NCBI RefSeq assembly: GCF_022811725.1
Contig: NZ_CP094527.1
Coordinates: 6,076,001 to 6,140,000 of the forward strand
Origin: Mucilaginibacter sp. SMC90
Lineage (GTDB): Bacteria; Bacteroidota; Bacteroidia; Sphingobacteriales; Sphingobacteriaceae
Length of the DNA stretch: 64,000 nucleotides
Direction of reading: 5' to 3'
Below the pieces are notes generated by a model. That model saw only the letters and a list, made by a program, of their open reading frames with translations, searched no databases and was not told the origin of the DNA. Positions 16,393-24,724 of this stretch are shown here, piece after piece. Position numbers and translations under genes: made by a program. Numbering within the stretch: the stretch's first letter is position 1; each line of letters begins with the position of its first letter.

Positions 16393-16872
16393 TCAAACAC
16401 GCTCAATTTTGCATATAAAACAACACGCCTGCGCATTTCTGGCATGCAAATATTCAACATTAACATTTTCGGCAAATATTTCGGTTATCAGTTCATCAAC
16501 ATCGGCATCACCAACAAGCCGTGTCAAAACCATTTGCTGCGCTTTACTATAACCTATAAGCGACAGTGGAAAACTCTTTTTATTAGTTTTGATCTCCGGA
16601 GGAAAACGATGGATATCGTTGTATTCCTCAACATCTGAGGCACTGATAAAAACCGGTCCCGGCTGGTTGTAGGCATTTTCAATTTCAAACGGCGAATGTT
16701 TTAACAGTAAGCGTTTGTCAACATTACGTTCAAACGGCTTAAGCGAAACCCGGCAAGGCCCAAGGCCGGTAGCTAACTGTTCAACCACTTCTCCCGCAAA
16801 ATCGTCGATCATGGTAGTTCTTATTTTTTGCGCAAATGATTTAGATAATGGTACAATTTTAAATGTGTTCAT
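16393..16872 (-). CDS. DUF1203 family protein
   Basis: The likely protein is 159 residues from MNTFKIVPLS (start at 16872). The open frame extends to 16923 but the extra 17 residues do not look like part of the family. Features seen are GPCRVSLKPF, PFEIENAYNQPGPVFIS, and the C-terminal VEYLHARNAQACCFICKIERV with a Cys-Cys and a third Cys. This matches DUF1203, whose function is unknown to me. Confidence 0.75.
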   Translation of the reverse strand: MNTFKIVPLSKSFAQKIRTTMIDDFAGEVVEQLATGLGPCRVSLKPFERNVDKRLLLKHSPFEIENAYNQPGPVFISASDVEEYNDIHRFPPEIKTNKKSFPLSLIGYSKAQQMVLTRLVGDADVDELITEIFAENVNVEYLHARNAQACCFICKIERV

Positions 16873-16944
16873 GATTATTGTTTTTGATACGTCAAAGGTC
16901 TGGTTAGTCATAAAACACTTCAACCCGAAACTTGCGGTGTTTGT

Positions 16945-17105
16945 CTGAACCGGGATTTTGAACCATGATTTATAGGATTTAAGGATTACATGATATCAAG
17001 CAAATCCTCCAATCAAGTAAATCACGGTTCAATCTTGATGTCATGTAAATCCATTAATCATGCGAATCATGGTTCAAATTCCGCAATCATGCGAATCATG
17101 GTTTT
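16945..17105. repeat. Dispersed 'AATCATGGTTC' repeat block
   Basis: Repeated units such as GAACCATGATTTATAGGATT, AATCACGGTTCAA and twice ATCATGCGAATCATGGTT fill the spacer. Related fragments occur at 45480-45545, 40105-40150 and 41885-41910. An open frame upstream of the LuxE-like gene starts in this repeat and is not real. Confidence 0.6.
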
Positions 17106-17108
17106 CCT

Positions 17109-17116
17109 TATCTTTG
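17109..17116 (+). promoter_or_regulatory. -7 box TATCTTTG of LuxE-like gene
   Basis: TATCTTTG matches the Bacteroidota TAnnTTTG element and lies 6 bp before the ATG at 17123. Transcription would start at or next to the start codon, giving a leaderless or nearly leaderless message and excluding the upstream extension. Confidence 0.65.
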
Positions 17117-17122
17117 CCCCCA

Positions 17123-18109
17123 ATGAGCAAACCCGGTAAACAGCAGGTATTTTCTATCAATACCGATGATCAATTTAATGAAGCAGCGTTGCAGGTTTTC
17201 AATTACCAGGCAAAGCATAATCCGGTTTACAGGCAGTTTATTGAAGGGTTGAAAATTGATCCGTTAGCAATTACATCTTACGGGCAAATTCCCTTTTTAC
17301 CTATCGAGTTTTTTAAATCGCACACTATATTAAGTACTGATGAACCTGTTGAGGTAACTTTCACCAGTTCGGGCACTACAGGTATGATCACCAGCAGTCA
17401 CCGGGTGACAGACACATCCTGGTATGAGGATAGTTTCCGTAAAGCGTTTACTATTTTTTATGGCGATATCAGGGATTATACAGTTTTAGCACTGCTTCCC
17501 TCCTATCTTGAACGCGAAGGTTCATCGCTTATTTATATGGTTGATGATCTTATTAAGCAATCAAACAACCCGGATAGCGGTTTCTTTCTGTATAACCATG
17601 ATGAACTTTTTCAGCAACTTAAAAAACAACAGGACGCCGGAAAGCCTACGCTTTTGATTGGTGTAACTTTTGGATTGCTTGATTTTATCGAAAGTTATCA
17701 AATAAATTTCCCCGAGCTGGTAGTAATGGAAACCGGCGGAATGAAAGGCCGCCGTAAGGAAATGATCCGCGAGGAGCTGCATGATATTTTAGGTAAAGGA
17801 TTTGGCGTAAAACACATCCATTCGGAATATGGAATGACCGAACTGCTATCACAAGCTTACTCCAAAGGCGATGGTATTTTCAATTGCCCGCCCTGGATGA
17901 AGATCATCATCCGGGATACTAACGATCCGCTCAGTACGTTACAAAATGGTAAAACAGGTGGGATCAGCGTTATTGATCTGGCCAATATCAACTCCTGTGC
18001 GTTCATTGCCACGCAGGATTTGGGCAGAATTTATAATGACAGCTCATTTGAAGTATTAGGCAGGTTTGACCAGTCGGATATTCGCGGCTGTAATTTGCTG
18101 ATTGCTTAA
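17123..18109 (+). CDS. LuxE-like acyl-protein synthetase
   Basis: The 328-residue protein (start MSKPGKQQVF) matches the LuxE/acyl-protein synthetase family of adenylate-forming enzymes. Visible are the phosphate loop TFTSSGTTGM, the region LLPSYLEREGSSLIYMVDDLI, ETGGMKGRR, the YGMTE motif (HSEYGMTELLSQAY) and a C-terminal DLGRIYNDSSFEVLGRFDQSD. LuxE activates fatty acids and passes them to a reductase, but no luxC, luxD or acyl carrier gene is nearby. Many Bacteroidota carry such orphan genes, often linked to polysaccharide or O-antigen modification. Role here unknown. Confidence 0.85.
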   Translation: MSKPGKQQVFSINTDDQFNEAALQVFNYQAKHNPVYRQFIEGLKIDPLAITSYGQIPFLPIEFFKSHTILSTDEPVEVTFTSSGTTGMITSSHRVTDTSWYEDSFRKAFTIFYGDIRDYTVLALLPSYLEREGSSLIYMVDDLIKQSNNPDSGFFLYNHDELFQQLKKQQDAGKPTLLIGVTFGLLDFIESYQINFPELVVMETGGMKGRRKEMIREELHDILGKGFGVKHIHSEYGMTELLSQAYSKGDGIFNCPPWMKIIIRDTNDPLSTLQNGKTGGISVIDLANINSCAFIATQDLGRIYNDSSFEVLGRFDQSDIRGCNLLIA

Positions 18110-18116
18110 TACTATT

Positions 18117-18207
18117 TGAGAATCAAGACGTCAGGAATCAAGATTCAGGAAAGTTTTTGAATAAGATTTTATCTTTTTTATTGCTTCTTAACGCTTAATT
18201 CTTGACT
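18117..18207. repeat. AATCAAGA-type dispersed repeat
   Basis: GAGAATCAAGACGTCAGGAA, AATCAAGATTCAGG and, on the far side, CGCTTAATTCTTGACTCTTT form an imperfect inverted arrangement. Same family as the spacer at 1836-1951. Confidence 0.55.
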
Positions 18208-18226
18208 CTTTGACCGTTATAATTAT

Positions 18227-18234
18227 TATTTTTG
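18227..18234 (+). promoter_or_regulatory. -7 box TATTTTTG of PH/SHOCT gene
   Basis: TATTTTTG fits TAnnTTTG and lies 23 bp before the ATG at 18258, which supports that start over the upstream one at 18210. Confidence 0.6.
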
Positions 18235-18257
18235 CGCGCATCATAAATGCTAAAAAC

Positions 18258-18986
18258 ATGATTGAGAAATTTTTAACAGAGGAACAGGATCCTAAAGCAG
18301 TTGAAAAGGTTTATTCGCGTCTCGTTGATCTGCTATCAACCGGCGAGGAGATTATTTATATAGCCGTTCAGAAAAAACCGCTGGTAAACCTTTTTCCTGA
18401 TTGTATCGCTATAACTAACAAACGTGTATTATTTTTTACCCCGGCCAACCTGGGTTTATCTATCAAGTTTGTTGATTTTGTTTGGAAAGATATTGTTGAC
18501 GTACATACCAAAGAGGAGATCATTGGTGCCGTATTCAGCGTGAGGACAACCGGCGGAGCCGAAATGGCCGTTGATTACCTCCCTAAAGTTCAGGGCCGTA
18601 AATTATACCAGTACGCCCAGGAGCGTAAAGAAGTTGAGCGTGAAGCCCGCCGCCAGCGCGAGCTTGAACAAAAACGTGCCGAATCAGGTTCTATTCAGTT
18701 AGAAAACTCGCCTGCCCGTGCTTTTGCGGCACCTGCTTCGCCACAGCCTTTTTCACAGCCAAACGGGTATGCAGCGCCCGCCGCACCGGTAACTCCACCA
18801 GCACCGGTTGCAGCCCCCGCACCGGTTTTACAGGAAACACCAGCGCCTGCGCCAGCACCTGCACCTGCAGCTAAACCCGATGAGCTTACCGAAAAATTAA
18901 AGAAACTAAAAACATTGTTTGATAATGGCCTTATCTCGCAGGAAGAATATAATGCCAAGAAACTGGATTTACTGAGCGATCTTTAA
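18258..18986 (+). CDS. PH-like domain protein with Ala/Pro linker and C-terminal SHOCT domain
   Basis: The 242-residue protein has a bacterial PH-like domain (about 30-130) with ITNKRVLFFTP and DIVDVHTKEEIIGAVFSV. A charged coiled stretch (KEVEREARRQRELEQKR) and a long Ala/Pro linker (about 160-205) follow. The end (LTEKLKKLKTLFDNGLISQEEYNAKKLDLL) is a SHOCT oligomerisation motif. No signal or membrane segment is seen. It probably scaffolds a complex at the membrane face; partner unknown. Confidence 0.85.
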   Translation: MIEKFLTEEQDPKAVEKVYSRLVDLLSTGEEIIYIAVQKKPLVNLFPDCIAITNKRVLFFTPANLGLSIKFVDFVWKDIVDVHTKEEIIGAVFSVRTTGGAEMAVDYLPKVQGRKLYQYAQERKEVEREARRQRELEQKRAESGSIQLENSPARAFAAPASPQPFSQPNGYAAPAAPVTPPAPVAAPAPVLQETPAPAPAPAPAAKPDELTEKLKKLKTLFDNGLISQEEYNAKKLDLLSDL

Positions 18987-18988
18987 AA

Positions 18989-19175
18989 GTCATTGAGTCA
19001 TTATAAGAAAGGCGATGGAAACAACTACTTCCATCGCCTTTTTTCGTCATTAGGTCATTGGTCAGACATTTCAGGAAAAGCACAAGTCACCCACGCTTAT
19101 ACCCTTGACACAAGACTTGCGCTAAAAATGCAAACGCTATACAATGACTTAATAACGATTTATCAAATGACCTAA
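18989..19175. repeat. TCATTAGGTCATT-type dispersed repeat block
   Basis: Units GTCATTGAGTCATT, GTCATTAGGTCATTGG and, inverted, AATGACTTAATAA and AATGACCTAATGAC lie around the terminator. A related block is at 20213-20270 (CATTGGGTCATTTTGTCATT, AATGACTCAATGACC). The short open frame through it is not a gene. Confidence 0.55.
19009..19044 (+). terminator. Terminator after PH/SHOCT gene
   Basis: GGCGATGGAA pairs with TTCCATCGCC across an 8-base loop and is followed by six T. It is embedded in TCATTGAGTCATT / TCATTAGGTCATT dispersed repeats that fill 18989-19175. Confidence 0.85.
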
Positions 19176-19178
19176 TGA

Positions 19179-19631
19179 CTAAAGTAGCCTCCGGTCGAAA
19201 CCAAAAGGCTCTCTTTTTAAAAGCTTCACATCAAAAGCATCCGGATGCAGAGGATTAAGGAGATAATTATATTCGGCAGGGACAATTGATGAGGGCACTT
19301 TCATCAGCAAATATTCCTGTTTTTTAAGGAAAGTATCCCCAAATTCGCGCAAAATTACCGGGCCCGATATATCCCGCCAATCTTCAGGTAATTGCTCAAC
19401 CTTAACGGTGGTTATTTTGTCATCCGGCACTTCAATTTCTACAAGGCAGTAATTACCCGGAATTATCAAAGGATCTAAATGCACAAGCACTTCCAACACC
19501 GCTAATGACCGGGATGAGGCAAGATAAAGCATCGGTTTGCCTTCACTGTTCCAACGGCCGCCATATAATCGCGCTCCCGCGCCGCTCAGGTCGGCAGCGT
19601 AATTACATTTAGTGATACGATAAAGTATCAT
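19179..19631 (-). CDS. RES-family toxin (NAD+ phosphorylase/hydrolase type)
   Basis: The 150-residue protein has the RES motif set: an N-terminal YRIT, ARLYGGRWNSEGKPMLYLASS, LAVLEVLVHL, and a C-terminal S-containing segment (LMKVPSSIVPAEYNYLLNP). RES toxins deplete NAD+, halting growth. It is translated from a start that touches the stop of the upstream antitoxin (both at 19631), the classic arrangement of RES-Xre modules. Confidence 0.92.
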   Translation of the reverse strand: MILYRITKCNYAADLSGAGARLYGGRWNSEGKPMLYLASSRSLAVLEVLVHLDPLIIPGNYCLVEIEVPDDKITTVKVEQLPEDWRDISGPVILREFGDTFLKKQEYLLMKVPSSIVPAEYNYLLNPLHPDAFDVKLLKREPFGFDRRLL

Positions 19632-20125
19632 CAGGCAAAAATACCGTGCTCTATACGACCAAGCTCCTTGAAAACCATATCAAAACCGGCCGAAGTATCC
19701 AAAATAGTTACAGGAGCCTCGCCCCTGAAAACCACCGATGGTGTTTTGATCCAGATCTTGAACTTATCCATCGACTCAAAAACCTCCTCGCCGCGGGTGT
19801 AAAGCCGTGCAAGCTCAATGGCCTTTTCGGCATATTCGGTTTTAATAATGACATCATCCTCGTAACGTTGTAAGGTGCGCTCGGAAATATGCAATATATT
19901 GGCAAGCTCCTGGATATTGAGGGAAATTTTTTTTGCAAGAGAAAGTAAAGCGCTTTTCGGGAATCCCTTACGGGCCAGGCTGATGATATCAAAATCAGAC
20001 GAGGCTTTTACCTGTTTTGAACCATTCAATAAACTATAAAACGAAGGCATCGCACCCTGAACAACATAAGCTGCCATTGGCTCTTTGACCTCATTTTTAG
20101 TATCCGGCTTTGACTTATACGACAT
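19631..20125 (-). CDS. Xre/MbcA-type antitoxin of RES-Xre module
   Basis: The protein has an N-terminal helix-turn-helix-like part (LARKGFPKSALLSLAKKISL, LHISERTLQRYEDD) and a C-terminal MbcA/ParS/Xre toxin-binding part (ELARLYTRGEEVFESMDKFKIWI...LDTSAGFDMVFKELGRIEHGIFA). It neutralises the RES toxin and probably represses the pair. The open frame reaches 20146, but a -7 box at 20131-20138 makes ATG 20125 (MSYKSKPD, 164 residues) the better start. It overlaps the toxin start by one base. Confidence 0.9.
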   Translation of the reverse strand: MSYKSKPDTKNEVKEPMAAYVVQGAMPSFYSLLNGSKQVKASSDFDIISLARKGFPKSALLSLAKKISLNIQELANILHISERTLQRYEDDVIIKTEYAEKAIELARLYTRGEEVFESMDKFKIWIKTPSVVFRGEAPVTILDTSAGFDMVFKELGRIEHGIFA

Positions 20126-20155
20126 ATGTACAAATATAACTACCATTTGTCGTAT
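20117..20155. promoter_or_regulatory. Promoter with flanking inverted operator half-sites for RES-Xre
   Basis: A leftward -7 box TATATTTG is at 20138-20131. It is flanked by a perfect 8-bp inverted repeat, ATACGACA at 20117-20124 and TGTCGTAT at 20148-20155, about three helical turns apart; the left half-site overlaps the antitoxin start codon. This is the expected layout for autorepression by the antitoxin-toxin complex. Confidence 0.65.
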
Positions 20156-20174
20156 TTACAAATATTAGGCCAAC

Positions 20175-20214
20175 AAAAAAGCGATGGGTTTTATTTCACC
20201 TATCGCTTTTCTAT
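20175..20214 (-). terminator. Terminator of tyrS
   Basis: AAAGCGAT and ATCGCTTT pair around a loop that itself contains GGG/CACC. Read leftward it ends in a T run (A run at 20175-20180). It separates tyrS from the RES-Xre promoter. Confidence 0.6.
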
Positions 20215-20270
20215 CATTGGGTCATTTTGTCATTAAGTCATTAACTGTGCGAATGACTCAATGACCTAAC

Positions 20271-21554
20271 TTATTCTGCAACTATTAAAAAGTAGTTCTT
20301 TTTACCTTTTTGAGCTACGATGAATTTACCGCCTATCAGCGCATCATTATTGTAAACATCATCGGCAGTGCCTATCTTAACTTTATTAATGGCAACACCA
20401 CCGCCCTGAATCATCTTTTTAGCTTCGCCTTTTGATGCAAAAACAGCCGTTTTCGCAGCCAACAGATCGGTAGCGTTAATGCCCTGCTCCAACTCACTTA
20501 GTGCGATATTATAGTTAGGTACTCCCGCAAATAAACCCAACACCTCGTTTTCACTCAACTCGTTCAAAAATTCGATACCTATATTACCAAACAAAAATTC
20601 TGATGATTTGATAGCCTTTTCATATTCGGCTTCACCATGTACGCGGATAGTAATATCTTTTGCCAAAGCTTTTTGCAGTATACGGGTATGAGGAGCAGCA
20701 TCATGCTCTGCCTCCATAGCTTCTATAACCTCACGATCAAGCAAGGTAAAAATACGGATGTATGATTTAGCGTCAACATCGGTTGTATTTAACCAAAACT
20801 GGTAAAACTGGTATGGCGAAGTACGCTCAGCATCAAGCCAAACAGCACCGCTTTCGGTTTTACCGAATTTGGTACCATCAGCTTTCTTGATCAGGTTGGT
20901 AGTTAAGGCAAAAGCTTCACCGCTGTCTTTACGGCGAATCAACTCGGTACCAGTAACAATGTTACCCCACTGGTCGCTGCCGCCCATTTGCAGTGAGCAG
21001 TTATGGTGCTTCCACAGGTAGTAAAAATCGTAACCCTGAACTAATTGGTAAGTAAACTCAGTGAACGACATGCCGGTGTCGCCCTCCAAACGTTTCTTCA
21101 CCGAATCCTTAGCCATCATATAGTTTACCGTAATGTGCTTGCCTACATCGCGGATAAAATCAAGAAAAGTAAAGTTTTTGAACCAATCGTAGTTGTTCAC
21201 CATTTCGGCGCTGTTGGCACCTGTGTTGAAATCAAGGAAACGGGTAAGCTGTTTTTTTACCGCCTCCAGGTTATGCTGAAGCACATCCTCCGACAATAAA
21301 TTACGCTCGGCCGATTTGCCCGATGGGTCGCCCACCATGCCGGTAGCACCGCCAACCAAAGCATAAGGTTTGTGGCCCGCGCGCTGAAAGTGGATCAGGG
21401 TCATGATTTGGGTAAGGTGGCCAACGTGCAATGAATCGGCAGTTGGATCAAACCCGATATACCCCGAAGCCATACCTTTATTTAACATATCCTCGGTTCC
21501 GGGCATTTCGGTATGCAGCATGCCGCGCCAACGTAATTCTTCAACAAAGTTCAT
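20271..21554 (-). CDS. tyrS: Tyrosyl-tRNA synthetase
   Basis: The 427-residue enzyme charges tRNA-Tyr. Class I motifs are clear: HVGHL as the HIGH box in FDPTADSLHVGHL, and KFGKTESG as the KMSKS-like loop. The tyrosine pocket GGSDQWGNI and the C-terminal S4-like RNA-binding domain (KKMIQGGGVAINKVKI) are present. The open frame extends to 21602, but MNFVEELRWRG at 21554 is the natural start, 24 bp after a -7 box. Confidence 0.97.
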   Translation of the reverse strand: MNFVEELRWRGMLHTEMPGTEDMLNKGMASGYIGFDPTADSLHVGHLTQIMTLIHFQRAGHKPYALVGGATGMVGDPSGKSAERNLLSEDVLQHNLEAVKKQLTRFLDFNTGANSAEMVNNYDWFKNFTFLDFIRDVGKHITVNYMMAKDSVKKRLEGDTGMSFTEFTYQLVQGYDFYYLWKHHNCSLQMGGSDQWGNIVTGTELIRRKDSGEAFALTTNLIKKADGTKFGKTESGAVWLDAERTSPYQFYQFWLNTTDVDAKSYIRIFTLLDREVIEAMEAEHDAAPHTRILQKALAKDITIRVHGEAEYEKAIKSSEFLFGNIGIEFLNELSENEVLGLFAGVPNYNIALSELEQGINATDLLAAKTAVFASKGEAKKMIQGGGVAINKVKIGTADDVYNNDALIGGKFIVAQKGKKNYFLIVAE

Positions 21555-21578
21555 ATCAAGTTCTGTTTCAAAAAGGTG

Positions 21579-21586
21579 CAAATATA
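21579..21586 (-). promoter_or_regulatory. -7 box TATATTTG of tyrS
   Basis: Read leftward the sequence is TATATTTG, matching TAnnTTTG, 24 bp from the tyrS ATG. It falls inside the extended open frame, so the longer start is unlikely. Confidence 0.6.
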
Positions 21587-21620
21587 AATGAAATTGATAC
21601 ACTAATTTTCACTAATTGAG

Positions 21621-21670
21621 TCGAATTACACGAATTTAAAATGCATCAATTTTAAATTCGTGTAATTCGA
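21621..21670. repeat. Perfect 22-bp-arm palindrome between divergent genes
   Basis: Arms at 21621-21642 and 21649-21670 are exact inverted copies (left arm begins TCGAATTACACGAATTT) around a 6-base loop GCATCA. The AATTCGTGTAATTCG wording recurs loosely at 56385-56430, so this is a dispersed palindrome rather than a gene-specific operator. Confidence 0.85.
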
Positions 21671-21793
21671 TTTAATTGTCTGCTGCCTGAAAAGATTCGT
21701 GTTTATACGGTTAACTATAAGTAAACCCAGTTTCAAATAATTACTTATATTTTGTATCTTGAGCAAAACCGGGTATTTTGCAAGACAAGGCTT

Positions 21794-22465
21794 ATGAATT
21801 TTCTATCGCATTTTTATTTCGACAGGCATACTACCAACTGTTACCACGTGCTGGGAACGGTACTGCCCGACCTGTTGAAAAATGCCGATAAAACCATCAT
21901 CCTTCACCCTGAAAAACTCCATCATGCTGATAACGAAGTTAATTCTATCGTAGCCGGATGGAACAAACACCTCGATGTCGACCGTTATTTTCACTCGTCC
22001 GACTTTTTCACCACCCGCTCGCATGAATTAAAAAAGCTGCTTGCCCCTGCCCTTGCAGGCTCTCCGGTTAAGCCATTCTTTTTAGGCCATATAGCGTTGG
22101 AGCTTATTATCGATAACCTGCTGCTCACAACAGGTAAAATAAGTGTTAATGAATTTTATGATCACCTGAGTGGTTGTCGGGAAGATAAAATAAAGGAGTT
22201 TTTAACTTTTGCCGGACTTAAAGACACTGATGTTTTCTTTAAGTTTTACGAAGGATTTAAAAAAAGCCAGTACCTGCATACCTATGCGGAAACGCATCAA
22301 ATAGCTTATGCGCTTAAAAGGATCTGCATGCGGATTTGGAATAATCCCTTTACACCAGAGCAGGAAGCATTGATGGATGAAATATTAAGCGCCTACCGGG
22401 ATGAGATGCTGAATGATTTTATGTTGATTTTTAAAGAGATTGAGCAGAAATTAACAAGCGTTTAA
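21794..22465 (+). CDS. AcpH-like protein (acyl carrier protein phosphodiesterase family)
   Basis: From ATG 21794 the 223-residue, helix-rich protein begins MNFLSHFYFDRHTTNCYHVLG, like the MNFLAH start of AcpH, and keeps scattered His/Asp residues (HPEKLHHADNEV, DRYFHSSDFF, LGHIALELIIDNLL) in HD-like positions. AcpH removes 4'-phosphopantetheine from ACP. The similarity is recognised by eye only, so function is tentative. Upstream open frame to 21752 is probably untranslated. Confidence 0.55.
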   Translation: MNFLSHFYFDRHTTNCYHVLGTVLPDLLKNADKTIILHPEKLHHADNEVNSIVAGWNKHLDVDRYFHSSDFFTTRSHELKKLLAPALAGSPVKPFFLGHIALELIIDNLLLTTGKISVNEFYDHLSGCREDKIKEFLTFAGLKDTDVFFKFYEGFKKSQYLHTYAETHQIAYALKRICMRIWNNPFTPEQEALMDEILSAYRDEMLNDFMLIFKEIEQKLTSV

Positions 22466-22616
22466 AACATTTTTCGGGCACCAAATACCTCCTTAAAGTG
22501 CTGTTTTACACTCCTATCAGATAACCTGCAGCAAAAAACCGCCTTTTTTAATGCAAAATGGCCTGAATATAAGCAATTAACATTAAAAAATTTCTTTTTT
22601 CAATAAAATATATCCG

Positions 22617-22654
22617 TACCTTTGCAGTCCCAATTAACAAATTGGGAAAAGGAG
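22617..22654 (+). promoter_or_regulatory. rpsA promoter, leader hairpin and Shine-Dalgarno-like site
   Basis: TACCTTTG at 22617-22624 is the -7 box. The leader then holds a perfect 7-bp hairpin, CCCAATT (22629-22635) with AATTGGG (22640-22646) around an AACA loop, immediately followed by AAAAGGAG (22647-22654). The site ends 12 bases before the ATG at 22667. Strong SD-like sites are rare in Bacteroidota messages. Confidence 0.65.
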
Positions 22655-22666
22655 AAAAATTATTTA

Positions 22667-24634
22667 ATGGCAAAAAAACAAGAAGCAGAAAAAGAATTAA
22701 AAGCGAAAGAAGCTGAACTGGGTACAGTTAATGCGTCTGGCGAAAAAGAAACTATTGAATCAGAAGCTGATTCAATCTCTATCGAAGAGATCAAATCAAA
22801 AATTGCGGCTACACCGAGCGAAGATTTCGACTGGGATGCTGACGACAAAAAATTTGGTAACTACAGCGATGACGACCGTGAGAAATTTGAGAAATTGTAT
22901 GATGGAACTTTCAGCTCTATCACCAAAGGCGAAATCATCACCGGTACTGTTGTTAACGTTAACAACAAAGATGTTGTGCTTAACGTAGGTTTCAAATCAG
23001 ACGGTTTAGTATCAGTATCAGAATTCCGTGACACACCAGATCTTAAGATCGGTGACAAAGTTGACGTTTTTGTTGAGTCGCAGGAAGATGCTAACGGTCA
23101 GTTAGTGCTTTCACGCAAACGCGCAAAAACTCAAAAATCATGGGAGCGCATTAATTCAGCCCTTGATAATGATGAAATCATCACCGGTTTTGTTAAGAGC
23201 CGTACTAAAGGTGGTTTAATTGTTGACATTATGGGCGTTGAAGCCTTCTTACCTGGCTCACAGATCGATATCAAACCTATCAGGGATTACGATGTGTACG
23301 TAGGTAAAACTATGGAATTCAAAGTTGTTAAAATCAACCACGAATTCAAGAACGTTGTGGTATCGCACAAAGTGCTTATCGAAGACGATCTGGAAAATCA
23401 AAAAACAGAAATTGTTGCACGCCTTGAAAAAGGTCAGGTATTGGAAGGTACCGTTAAAAACATTACCGACTTTGGTGTATTCATTGACCTTGGTGGTGTT
23501 GACGGCTTACTGCACATTACAGATATTTCATGGGGCCGTATTGAGCACCCACGTGAAATTTTGGCATTGGATCAAAAGATCAACGTTGTTGTTCTTGACT
23601 TTGATGACGAGAAAAAACGTATCGCTCTGGGCTTGAAACAATTAACCCCTCACCCTTGGCAAAGCCTTTCTGAAGAAATTCAGGTTGGTTCAAAAGTTAA
23701 AGGTAAAATCGTTACCGTTGCTGATTACGGCGCATTCCTTGAAATCATCCCTGGTGTTGAAGGTTTGATCCACGTATCAGAAATGTCATGGTCACAAAAC
23801 CTGCGCAACCCTCAGGAATTCCTGAAAGTTGGTGACGAGATCGAAGCTCAAGTATTGACTTTAGACCGCGAAGAGCGTAAAATGTCATTAGGTGTTAAAC
23901 AATTAACTCCTGATCCATGGCAAAACGCTGCTGAAAGGTACGCAGTTGGTACTCAGCACGTAGCTACAGTTAAAAACATGACCAACTTTGGTGTGTTTGT
24001 TGAACTGGAAGACGGCATCGACGGCTTGATCCACATCTCTGACCTTTCTTGGTCTAAAAAAGTTAACCACCCTAACGAATTCACTAAAGTTGGTGAAAAA
24101 TTAAACGTAGTTGTACTTGAACTTGATGTTGAAAACCGCAAATTGAGCTTAGGCCACAAACAGCTTGAAGAAAACCCTTGGGATACTTTTGAAACTATCT
24201 TCACTATCGATTCGATCCATGAAGGTACTGTTATCAAAGTAACCGACAAAGGTGCTATTGTAGCTTTACCTTACGGTGTTGAAGGCTTTGCGCCAACCAA
24301 ACACCTGGTTAAAGAAGACGGCAAGAGCCTGAAAGCTGAAGAAGCTGCTGAATTCAAAATCATTGAATTTAACAAAGAAAACAAACGTATCGTTATTTCA
24401 CACTCACGTATCTGGGAAGAAGCCCGCGCTGATGCCCGCGTACAGGAATTTGAAAACCGCAAAAAAGAAGCAAAAGCTGCTACTAACGCGGTGAAAAAAG
24501 TGAAAGATTCTGTTGAAAAATCAACTTTAGGCGATCTTAGCGTATTAGCTCAATTAAAAGAGCAAATGGAAGGTGCTGAAAACAAAGCCCGCAAGGCTGC
24601 ACCTGCTGCTAACAGCTCTGAAGAAGAAGCATAA
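22667..24634 (+). CDS. rpsA: 30S ribosomal protein S1
   Basis: The 655-residue protein has six S1 (OB-fold) repeats, starting near EIITGTVVNVNNKDVVLNV, EIITGFVKSRTKGGLIVDI, VLEGTVKNITDFGVFIDL, KVKGKIVTVADYGAFLEI, HVATVKNMTNFGVFVEL and HEGTVIKVTDKGAIVAL. S1 brings mRNA to the small subunit. An acidic and Lys/Glu-rich N-terminal extension of about 80 residues precedes the first repeat. The start is ATG 22667 (MAKKQEAEKE); upstream codons belong to the leader. A strong terminator follows. Confidence 0.95.
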   Translation: MAKKQEAEKELKAKEAELGTVNASGEKETIESEADSISIEEIKSKIAATPSEDFDWDADDKKFGNYSDDDREKFEKLYDGTFSSITKGEIITGTVVNVNNKDVVLNVGFKSDGLVSVSEFRDTPDLKIGDKVDVFVESQEDANGQLVLSRKRAKTQKSWERINSALDNDEIITGFVKSRTKGGLIVDIMGVEAFLPGSQIDIKPIRDYDVYVGKTMEFKVVKINHEFKNVVVSHKVLIEDDLENQKTEIVARLEKGQVLEGTVKNITDFGVFIDLGGVDGLLHITDISWGRIEHPREILALDQKINVVVLDFDDEKKRIALGLKQLTPHPWQSLSEEIQVGSKVKGKIVTVADYGAFLEIIPGVEGLIHVSEMSWSQNLRNPQEFLKVGDEIEAQVLTLDREERKMSLGVKQLTPDPWQNAAERYAVGTQHVATVKNMTNFGVFVELEDGIDGLIHISDLSWSKKVNHPNEFTKVGEKLNVVVLELDVENRKLSLGHKQLEENPWDTFETIFTIDSIHEGTVIKVTDKGAIVALPYGVEGFAPTKHLVKEDGKSLKAEEAAEFKIIEFNKENKRIVISHSRIWEEARADARVQEFENRKKEAKAATNAVKKVKDSVEKSTLGDLSVLAQLKEQMEGAENKARKAAPAANSSEEEA

Positions 24635-24655
24635 TTTAGCTTAACACTTTATACA

Positions 24656-24685
24656 AGCCCCTCCGGAAACCGGAGGGGCTTTTTT
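24656..24685 (+). terminator. Strong terminator after rpsA
   Basis: AGCCCCTCCGG and CCGGAGGGGCT pair perfectly around an AAA loop and are followed by a T run. Confidence 0.93.
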
Positions 24686-24724
24686 GTTGGATTAAACTTT
24701 TTTGATTTGAGTTATATGTTATAC

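Noticed and set aside
16945..17105. tRNA-like wording (GGTTCAAAT) upstream of the LuxE-like gene
   Set aside because: No acceptor stem or anticodon arm can be built; it is part of a dispersed AATCATGGTTC repeat.
18993..19175. Open frame of 60 codons after the PH/SHOCT gene
   Set aside because: It covers a terminator and TCATTAGGTCATT dispersed repeats and has no protein-like features.
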